Positions 1 to 5,681 of a DNA stretch of 9,683 nt are shown piece by piece. The notes beneath the pieces are model-generated. The model was given only the letters and a program-made list of their open reading frames with translations, made no database searches and was not told where the DNA came from. Made by a program: the position numbers and the translations under genes. Each line of letters opens with the position of its first letter. Position 1 is the first letter of the stretch. This DNA comes from a bacterium (GTDB lineage Archaea; Thermoplasmatota; Thermoplasmata; Lutacidiplasmatales; UBA184), in contig JAKBKR010000053.1 in NCBI GenBank assembly GCA_021832495.1, positions 1 to 9,683 on the forward strand. Direction: 5' to 3'.

Positions 1-381
1 CTCTGGCCTGGCGGGAAAAGTAACCAAAGGGAAGCTACCCGTCGCTATCATCAGGGAGGCTTGGATGTACGCCCCTTCGTCGGCTTGTCCCCAAAGATAG
101 GTGGCCACGAGGCTCTGGACGATTCCCCCTATCAGAAGTGAAAATCCAAGTGCAACCGGATAGCGGAACTTCCCTAGGCGCCAGTCCGAGCTGAGGGAGC
201 GCACCCTGTGGCCGGTTCCTGCATGGTCGAACACGGGGCGATTTCTGTGACGGTCGGTCGAAACAGCCCGCGGATTCTCACGCTGAGGGGTATCAATCCG
301 CTGCCGACTTGCATCCGAACGAACACTTGGGGCATGAACGCCTGCCTCGGTGGTCGAGGTTCTTTCCGGTCTACTCGACAT
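1..381 (-). CDS. Partial multi-spanning membrane protein, possibly a polysaccharide flippase
   Basis: An open frame of 127 codons runs from an ATG at 381 leftward and leaves the window without a stop, so only the N-terminal part is visible. The first 60 or so residues are polar and rich in Arg, Thr and Ser, with no recognisable domain. After them come RYPVALGFSLLIGGIVQSLV (residues about 73-92), a clear membrane segment, and a second hydrophobic stretch from about residue 107. The text resembles a helix pair of oligosaccharide flippases (Wzx/MATE-like), and that role would fit a glycan locus, but too little is present to prove it. The ATG lies inside the last codons of the upstream sulfatase-like gene (11-base overlap), which suggests translational coupling. 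A GTG at 204 would remove the polar tail and begin just before the first helix; it is a serious alternative start. The membrane-protein call is fairly secure, the family is not. Confidence 0.5.
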   Translation of the reverse strand, partial: MSSRPERTSTTEAGVHAPSVRSDASRQRIDTPQRENPRAVSTDRHRNRPVFDHAGTGHRVRSLSSDWRLGKFRYPVALGFSLLIGGIVQSLVATYLWGQADEGAYIQASLMIATGSFPLVTFPARPE

Positions 382-1897
382 ATCCCCAAACTCTCAGCCG
401 AGCGAGCAACTCAGGGTTGATGGTCGCCTCGGGCGCCTTGGCGCCCAACATCTTCCGAACCACCTGAGCTGCAGAAAGGGAGAGATCCTTCAGGTTCGGG
501 TCGCTCTCGCTCCATATATTGTGCTCTTCTCGAGTATCGGTAAGGATCCGGTAGGCCCGGAAGGACTCCTGAGCTGAGCAATCCATAACGAGTTTGTAGT
601 CGCCTGCGTACGTCGCCACCTGAATAGGAGTTCCTTGAGAACTACCCTCCCGGGACAAAGAGTACTGCGTGATGTACCCGTAGCTGTCTGAGATTGTGAA
701 GACAGGTCCTTCTCGCGGACGTGTACCGAGGTCTTGGAGTGGAAGAGCATAGGAGGGGGGTGTCCCACCTTCCATCCTCAGCTCTCTTTTTACGGTAGGA
801 ACTACATCCACCAGGCTGGCCCAATCATCGATAGTTGACCCGCCATTGCGGCCCTCTGGGAAGCGCACCCACAGCGGCACTCTCACCCCTTCTTCTCCTA
901 CACCAAAGATGTGGAAAAGTTGGCCGTGCTCTCCGAACGTTTGGCCGTGATCACTAGTGAGAATAAGCATCGTGTTGTCCCAACGTCCCGAGTCTTGGAA
1001 TACCTTGACTATCCGCCCTATCCGATTGTCTATGTCCCGAATATGAGTGCGATAGAGTTCATGAAGCACGTGCAGCATCTCAGGGGTATTCCGGCTCGAA
1101 CCCGAGATCCATCCTTGCCTCTCCTGGCTGGTCTGAGCGTATCTCACCCATTCGCGGAACCCATGAACAACTTCCTCCGAGGAGAAGTACGGTTCATGGG
1201 CATCGAGCAAGTTTATCATGCAGAACACGGGTTGCTGAGAGGGTTGCTTCGAAACCCAACGGACCAACTCAGGTTCTATCCACGGTGAGGTTACCCCCAC
1301 TCTCGTTGAACCCTTAAGTTTCAAGAGGACCCGATGGGCAGCGTCCAAGATGTAAGTGCGCTCCAAAATCTGAGGGGACAGACGTTGAAGCAAAGGGGAT
1401 GGGCCGGTCCAATCGCGGTTGGTGGCCCACTTGCGGAGAAGGCGTGTCACGGACTTTCGGGCCCATCCGGGAGGGAGGGGCTGGGAAAGTCCGATGGGAT
1501 ATCGGAGGTAAGGTTCCCACCACCCCCCCCAGTCGGCCATGTCCATCCCCTGCGTCAGCCCAAAGTGCCGGCTGATCAGAAAATTTGCTGACAACGAAGC
1601 GCAACTGTAGCCCACGTTATGGAGTTGGGTAGCTAACGTTGGGATGTTCTCGGAGAGATGGATGTCGCCGACACTATGCACACCATGATCCCATGGGTAG
1701 AGGCCGGTGAATAAGCTAGCGTGGGATGGAAGGGTCCATGTTGATGGGCTTACCGCCCCAGTGTATCGAATACACTCACCCGCGAGCTCTCTCGCAAAAG
1801 GAAGATTGGGAGGAGATTCACTCGGGTTGAAGTCTGCGGCACGCACGCAGTCCATGACGACAAGAAGAATGTTGGGCCGAACCGAAGTAGACGGCAT
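371..1897 (-). CDS. Sulfatase/alkaline-phosphatase-fold enzyme A, Thr active-site variant
   Basis: A 508-residue protein of the sulfatase/alkaline phosphatase superfamily, near the family's usual length. Visible landmarks are the first strand with a metal-binding Asp (NILLVVMDCVRAADF, Asp16), the active-site segment STWTLPSHASLFTG (Thr55, Ser58, His59), a middle His in NLLDAHEPYF (His234), and the second metal site SDHG (Asp316, His317) followed by GEHG and His329. The C-terminus ends RLRVWGYVE, a typical tail for this family. Classical sulfatases need C/S-x-P-x-R for formylglycine; here Cys is replaced by Thr and Arg by His, so a Thr nucleophile is expected, as in phosphatases and phospho-group transferases of the fold. 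There is no signal peptide or membrane segment, so the enzyme should be cytosolic. The substrate is unknown; from context it may be a glycan or lipid-linked precursor. The ATG at 1897 precedes the first strand by only nine codons and has at best a weak ribosome site. It is a diverged paralogue of the gene at 5682-7196. Confidence 0.88.
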   Translation of the reverse strand: MPSTSVRPNILLVVMDCVRAADFNPSESPPNLPFARELAGECIRYTGAVSPSTWTLPSHASLFTGLYPWDHGVHSVGDIHLSENIPTLATQLHNVGYSCASLSANFLISRHFGLTQGMDMADWGGWWEPYLRYPIGLSQPLPPGWARKSVTRLLRKWATNRDWTGPSPLLQRLSPQILERTYILDAAHRVLLKLKGSTRVGVTSPWIEPELVRWVSKQPSQQPVFCMINLLDAHEPYFSSEEVVHGFREWVRYAQTSQERQGWISGSSRNTPEMLHVLHELYRTHIRDIDNRIGRIVKVFQDSGRWDNTMLILTSDHGQTFGEHGQLFHIFGVGEEGVRVPLWVRFPEGRNGGSTIDDWASLVDVVPTVKRELRMEGGTPPSYALPLQDLGTRPREGPVFTISDSYGYITQYSLSREGSSQGTPIQVATYAGDYKLVMDCSAQESFRAYRILTDTREEHNIWSESDPNLKDLSLSAAQVVRKMLGAKAPEATINPELLARLRVWGYVE

Positions 1898-2112
1898 TGG
1901 AACTGAACTTCCGGCAGAAATGAATCCAGATTATGGTGTCGACATCCACTTCCGAGCCAAACCCAGCTTGCCTCCGCATACCTCGGATCCTACATTGATT
2001 TCTGACAGCTTTCGACCCACTTGAAAGTCTTCGTGAGACCGCCGCTCCCCATTACGTTCCTGGCAAAGACGGCCCGCATGATGGTTTGCAACCGAGCAAA
2101 GATTCGGTGTGC

Positions 2113-2146
2113 GGGGGAGAAAGTTGGCCCTTCTGCTTTCTCCTCC
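2113..2146. repeat. Imperfect inverted repeat, hairpin-capable
   Basis: GGGGGAGAAAG (2113-2123) faces CTTTCTCCTCC (2136-2146) across a 12-base loop. Eight inner pairs are perfect. Read as plus-strand RNA, all eleven positions pair if one G-U pair is allowed. No T-run follows on either strand, so it does not look like a simple intrinsic terminator. It lies 14 bases before the stronger repeat at 2161-2202. Confidence 0.5.
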
Positions 2147-2160
2147 CTTCATCTACCCAT

Positions 2161-2202
2161 CGTCGCAACCACTACGCGTAGAAAGCCTTTGGGGTTGCGA
2201 CG
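2161..2202. repeat. Perfect 10-bp inverted repeat with nested palindrome
   Basis: CGTCGCAACC (2161-2170) is repeated exactly in inverted orientation as GGTTGCGACG (2193-2202). The 22-base spacer contains the perfect palindrome CTACGCGTAG (2172-2181). A match this long at this spacing is unlikely by chance in 700 bases. It sits about 264 bases upstream of the minus-strand enzyme A gene and 420 bases upstream of the plus-strand glycosyltransferase. It could be an operator for a dimeric regulator, an RNA hairpin, or the core of a small decayed mobile element; the sequence alone does not decide. Confidence 0.65.
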
Positions 2203-2231
2203 GTCATACGTCGTGTCAGGACGCACCCTGC

Positions 2232-2257
2232 CTTGTCGCCGAGAATATCGGCTCAAG
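2232..2257. repeat. Short inverted repeat with internal loop
   Basis: CTTG (2232-2235) pairs with CAAG (2254-2257), and GCCGA (2238-2242) pairs with TCGGC (2248-2252) around a five-base loop. This gives nine pairs with a small internal loop. A further TTTTC/GAAAA pair follows at 2262-2266 and 2275-2279. Alone each is weak; the interest is their spacing in series after the two larger repeats. Confidence 0.35.
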
Positions 2258-2621
2258 CTGGTTTTCCCTCAAGAGAAAAGAACCTGCGCTTTATTACAGG
2301 GCATGATGTGCCCCATCGATCTGCAGAACACAAATGCCTGCGAATCACCGGAATCGGGGGCTCCCTTCCCAATCACCTCCCAGTAGAACCTATCGTTCAA
2401 CGGATGATGGTACATGGGGAGTTTGTGACACACCTCGGGGAATCGGGTGACTAGGGAAAGCAGGGATGGTATGTCCATAAGCGTCCCGAAGTTCCGCTCC
2501 TGCAGATGAATTGGGCGTCTTGGCGGCTTTAAACACCGAGCACGAGGAATCCTTGCTTGAAGTTCGTGGAAGAGAAGCTTAATTAGCCAGGGCTTGCTGA
2601 ACCCCATAGGGGCGGGCCACA

Positions 2622-3647
2622 TTGGCACGCGTGTTGCTAATCTCTTTCTTGGGAGTGATTGTCGTTTGGGGAATCACCGCCGTGGTGGTGTTCTTCAGTG
2701 TGGTCCTGGGAGTGTTACCGAGCCTCATCCATTTGTTCGAGACCGGTCACTGGGTAGATCCCAAGATCCTCCTATATCCCTCCCCAGAGCATGCTTGGGT
2801 CCTTTTCGCCTCGGTGCTCTTCTTCGTCCTATTGCCCGCGCTGATACTCTTGCTCCTGTTCCTCGGGGTTATTCGTGGGGGAAGGCGCAAGACCGGGATT
2901 GGAACTCAGTGGTATGAAATCACGAACCGGCGAGTTGCCGTGGTGCTTACGGCGTTCGATGATGAAGAGTCTGTCGGACAGGCAGTCGATCAATTTCGTC
3001 GGGCGGTCCCCCAGGGAATTGTCTACGTCGTGGACAACAACTCCCGCGACCGGACCGCGGAGGTGGCCCGCGAGCATGGGGCCATCGTGGTGCGAGAAAG
3101 CAGGCAGGGATACGGTTACGCCTGTATGAAGGGCTTAAGGACGGCGCTCAGTGATGCGACAAACGAAATCATCATCTTGGCCGAGGGGGATATGACCTTC
3201 AACGCCAGGGACACTCTAAAGATGTTACCCTACCTCGAGGATTGCGACATGGTCATCGGCACTCGAACCAATTACGTACTCACCAACCCTGGATCTCAGA
3301 TGGATTGGTTCCTAAGTTGGGGAAACCTGTTCTTAGCGCTATTGGTCCGCCTTCGCTTCTGGAATAGTTGGTTCTTAGGCAGGGTCCAGCTCACCGATGT
3401 TGGATGCACATTCCGTACCATTCGGCGGAGTGCGCTCGAACGGATGATCGATGACCTCACAATAGGAAGCATGGAGTTTTCTCCCCACATGATTCTCGTA
3501 GCTCTGAAGAACGGGCTCTCGATCATCGAGGTGCCCATTCGGTTCCAAGCACGGGTCGGACGTTCAAAGGGAGCGGGAGCAAGTCGGCTACGTGCCATTC
3601 GTATCGGATTGCAGATGTTGAAAGAGATCACGTTCCAACGGTACTAA
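2622..3647 (+). CDS. Membrane-anchored GT2 family glycosyltransferase
   Basis: A 341-residue family 2 glycosyltransferase of the dolichyl-phosphate-mannose-synthase/GtrB-like type, which moves a sugar from a nucleotide donor, usually to a polyprenyl-phosphate carrier. Two hydrophobic N-terminal segments (about residues 5-33 and 58-86) place the catalytic domain at the membrane. The GT-A domain starts at RRVAVVLTAFDDEESVG (residue about 103). It continues with VVDNNSRDRT (donor-binding region), AEGDMTF (Asp190, metal/donor motif region), VIGTRTN and LTDVGCTFRTIRR (about 258-269), all typical of this family. The C-terminus ends without the extra helices of some homologues. The start chosen is TTG at 2622, which has a purine-rich AGGGGCGGG just upstream; a GTG at 2631 is the alternative. 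It is transcribed away from enzyme A and is followed after about 100 bases by the insertion element. Its exact sugar and acceptor cannot be read from sequence. Confidence 0.88.
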   Translation: MARVLLISFLGVIVVWGITAVVVFFSVVLGVLPSLIHLFETGHWVDPKILLYPSPEHAWVLFASVLFFVLLPALILLLLFLGVIRGGRRKTGIGTQWYEITNRRVAVVLTAFDDEESVGQAVDQFRRAVPQGIVYVVDNNSRDRTAEVAREHGAIVVRESRQGYGYACMKGLRTALSDATNEIIILAEGDMTFNARDTLKMLPYLEDCDMVIGTRTNYVLTNPGSQMDWFLSWGNLFLALLVRLRFWNSWFLGRVQLTDVGCTFRTIRRSALERMIDDLTIGSMEFSPHMILVALKNGLSIIEVPIRFQARVGRSKGAGASRLRAIRIGLQMLKEITFQRY

Positions 3648-3753
3648 TCTTCCCGAGAGGACACGGCTCATCACCTTGTGGTCGAATGGGAACTGTACGA
3701 TCTCGGTCCGGGCCTCGACAAAGTGGAACCCTCCACGGCGTGAGGAAGTGTCG

Positions 3754-3763
3754 CCTAGCATAA
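3754..3763 (+). repeat. CCTAGCATAA, left flank copy
   Basis: This ten-base sequence is identical to 5565-5574 on the far side of the transposase. A near copy, CTTAGCATAC, lies at 3779-3788. All three are in the same orientation. They may be a target duplication or part of the element's ends. Confidence 0.5.
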
Positions 3764-3778
3764 CCTGGTGAGGGGGGC

Positions 3779-3788
3779 TTAGCATACT
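3779..3788 (+). repeat. CTTAGCATAC, inner left near copy
   Basis: This matches CCTAGCATAA at eight of ten positions and lies 25 bases after the first copy. It is followed by TTTATG, which is complementary in reverse to CATAAA at the right end, so it may mark the true left tip of the element. Confidence 0.35.
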
Positions 3789-3816
3789 TTATGTCTGCCC
3801 CGTCCTTGGCCTTCTC

Positions 3817-5547
3817 GTGCCGACCCGGGGGCGCGGATTCTACCTCAACGTTCTCCGCCCCAAGCATGGCGGCGTCTACGCCCGTCTCGCCCAGAGCTAC
3901 TGGGACCAGGGTCACGTCAAGACCCGCGTCCTCCAGAACTTCGGGCGTGTCACCCTGGCCCAGCTCGATGCTCTTCATCGATGGGTCGACGCCAATCCTC
4001 TCTACCCGGGACCAACAGCCAAGGACTCGTTCCTCTTCCGTATTCAAGACCTTCATTGTCTCCAGACCTGGCAGTACGGTCGTGAGGCCCTCGGACACTT
4101 CCTGTGGTGGAAGCTGGGCCTCCACCGGATCATCCTCGAGGCTCTCAATGGGATCGATGGCAAGGCCCGCCATGCCCGGTGGATCGAGGCGCTGGTTCTC
4201 AACCGCCTCGCCCAGCCCTCCTCCAAATACGGGGCGCTCCGGTGGCTCAAGGTCTCCGCCACACCCTTCCTGCTGGGTCTGGGTGACACCCCCCGCCACG
4301 AGAATGCCCTCTACCGCGCCATGGACCGGCTCTGGGTGCGGCACAACGGGGTCGAGACCCGCATCTGGGAGCGGGTCGTGAAGCCGCTCACCGCCCATCC
4401 CGACATCTACTACCACGACCTCACCTCGACCTACTTCGAGCGGGAGCCGGACGACTTCGTGAAGTTCGGCTACAGCCGGGACAAGGTGGAGGGATGCCCG
4501 CAGGTGAACTGGGGAATGGTGGTGACCCCGGAGGGGTTCCCCATCACCTGCCAGGTCTACCCTGGGAACACCACGGACGTGACCACGGTGGTGGGGATGC
4601 GAACCCGGCTCCAGTCCCTCTTCGGGCTGGAGGGGGGAATCTACGTGGGGGACCGGGGGATGCGGAGCGCGGATAATGTGAAGGACCTGGTCGCCCACCA
4701 TTTCCACACCATCCTGGCGGAGAAGGTCTCCGAGAAGGCCCCGATGGCGATCCTGGAGAAGGCGGCGCAGCAGGACCCTATCGCCAAGACGGAGAAGCTG
4801 GTGATCCGGGAGGTGGCCGGGGAGGATGCACGTCGATGGATCGTCCTCCTGAACGAGAAGCATCGGGCGAGCGAACTCGAGACCTTGGAGCACCGTCGTG
4901 CGGAAGGCGAGGCGATCCTGAAGAACTGGCGCAAGCGGGTGGGGGACACCTCCCACCACGAGATCCTGAAGGGATGCCAACAGGAGCTCTCGCAGGCCGG
5001 ACTGCTCTCCCTGTTCGACATCGGGTTTGACGAGTACACCTTCCAGGGGCTGACCTCGGAGATGAAGGCGGCCTACGAGCGGAAGAAGCAGTGGGCGGGG
5101 TGGTGGGTGCTCTCGACGGACACGGAGCTTCCGGCGAAGCAGGTGGCCGAGATCTACCAAGGGTTGGCGATCATCGAGCGGGGCTGGCGGGAGATCAAGA
5201 GCGTGCTGGATGTCCGCCCGGTCCATCACACGCTTCAGCGCAGGATCTCGGCGCACCTCGTGCTCTGTGAGCTGGCCTATCTGGTGGAGCGGTATGCGGG
5301 GTGGAAGGTGAGGTCAGCCGGGGTGATGGGGGAGGACGGTCCCCTGACGGGCCCCGGGGCCTTCGAGGCGATGGGGTCGATGGTGGTGAATGACCAGGAG
5401 ATCGTGGGGACAGGGGTGCGGTTCAAGCAGGTCACCGAGCCCAATGAGAGACAACGGCGGATCTTGGAGACGCTGGGGTTGAAGGTTGAGTCGTTTCAAC
5501 GGGGGTGGAGCGGACTGGACCCCGAGAGGGTTCCTCCGAAGGGGTAA
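3817..5547 (+). CDS. IS1634-family DDE transposase, apparently intact
   Basis: A 576-residue transposase, about the usual length for the IS1634 group of the IS4 superfamily (RNase H-like DDE fold), which cuts and joins the ends of its element. The N-terminus has the group's opening pattern (GVYARLAQSYWDQGHVKTRV, residues 19-38). The catalytic core shows YYHDLTSTYFE with Asp201, GYSRDKVEGCPQVNWGMVV, the FPITCQVYPGNTTD block, VGDRGM with Asp279, then a long insertion, and YQGLAIIERGWREIKSVL with Glu455, followed by RPVHHTLQRRISAHL. All three acidic residues are present and the frame is unbroken, so it may be active. The start is GTG at 3817; the frame has no ATG, GTG or TTG between a stop at 3769 and this codon. 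No clear ribosome site is seen. A 542-codon frame on the opposite strand is an antisense shadow of this GC-rich gene. Confidence 0.93.
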   Translation: MPTRGRGFYLNVLRPKHGGVYARLAQSYWDQGHVKTRVLQNFGRVTLAQLDALHRWVDANPLYPGPTAKDSFLFRIQDLHCLQTWQYGREALGHFLWWKLGLHRIILEALNGIDGKARHARWIEALVLNRLAQPSSKYGALRWLKVSATPFLLGLGDTPRHENALYRAMDRLWVRHNGVETRIWERVVKPLTAHPDIYYHDLTSTYFEREPDDFVKFGYSRDKVEGCPQVNWGMVVTPEGFPITCQVYPGNTTDVTTVVGMRTRLQSLFGLEGGIYVGDRGMRSADNVKDLVAHHFHTILAEKVSEKAPMAILEKAAQQDPIAKTEKLVIREVAGEDARRWIVLLNEKHRASELETLEHRRAEGEAILKNWRKRVGDTSHHEILKGCQQELSQAGLLSLFDIGFDEYTFQGLTSEMKAAYERKKQWAGWWVLSTDTELPAKQVAEIYQGLAIIERGWREIKSVLDVRPVHHTLQRRISAHLVLCELAYLVERYAGWKVRSAGVMGEDGPLTGPGAFEAMGSMVVNDQEIVGTGVRFKQVTEPNERQRRILETLGLKVESFQRGWSGLDPERVPPKG

Positions 5548-5564
5548 GGAGAAGAGGGGACCAA

Positions 5565-5574
5565 CCTAGCATAA
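5565..5574 (+). repeat. CCTAGCATAA, right flank copy
   Basis: This is an exact match to 3754-3763, placed 18 bases after the transposase stop. It helps mark the right limit of the insertion element. Confidence 0.5.
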
Positions 5575-5681
5575 ACGAGGGGGGGTGAACTCACTCCGAT
5601 TTTACGGCGAGAAACCTGCGTCACCTGCTGTCGAACTCCGGCTCGGTCCCATCCTCCCTGAGGGGATGAACCCAGGGGAGC

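Larger units (their letters stand above)
1898..2621. other. Divergent intergenic region with inverted repeats, no intact gene
   Basis: This 724-base stretch separates the minus-strand sulfatase-like gene from the plus-strand glycosyltransferase, so it must carry at least two divergent promoters. No frame in it gives a recognisable protein. One minus-strand frame reads 119 codons (2628-2269) and then continues in the same frame, broken by stops, to about 2000, with protein-like patches; this could be a decayed gene or chance. Between about 2110 and 2290 there is a cluster of inverted repeats, listed separately. An AT-rich patch TTAATTA at 2579-2585 lies about 40 bases before the glycosyltransferase start. 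No tRNA, CRISPR repeat or T-run terminator was found. Confidence 0.6.
3754..5574 (+). mobile_element. IS1634-type insertion sequence (approximate limits)
   Basis: One long DDE transposase gene with short flanks, the plan of an IS4-related IS1634-group element. The limits are set by CCTAGCATAA, present in the same orientation at 3754-3763 and 5565-5574, each followed closely by a run of G (3772-3777 and 5579-5585). Clean terminal inverted repeats are not obvious. The best pairing is TTTATG at 3788-3793 with CATAAA at 5570-5575, so the true left tip may lie near 3779-3790. The interior is visibly richer in G and C at third codon positions than the flanking genes, consistent with recent arrival from elsewhere. 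The element sits between the 3' ends of two convergent genes and disrupts no recognisable gene. Confidence 0.7.

Noticed and set aside
911..1288. A 125-codon plus-strand frame
   Set aside because: It lies entirely antisense to the conserved core of enzyme A and has no recognisable motif.
2113..2202. Intrinsic terminators for either neighbouring gene
   Set aside because: Both neighbouring genes start, rather than end, beside this region, and no T-run follows the stems on either strand.
2021..2386. A 121-codon plus-strand frame in the intergenic region
   Set aside because: Its composition is basic and Cys-rich, it starts at TTG without a ribosome site, and it resembles no family. It overlaps the inverted-repeat cluster.
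3648..3753. A long target-site duplication matching the right flank 5575-5681
   Set aside because: I compared the flanks by eye and found only short shared strings such as GTCGAA and CTCGGTCC, compatible with chance. Only the 10-base CCTAGCATAA is convincing.
3628..5256. A 542-codon open frame antisense to the transposase
   Set aside because: It is Leu/Pro/Arg/His-rich with no family features and lies exactly opposite a strongly supported transposase. Long antisense frames are common opposite GC-rich genes.
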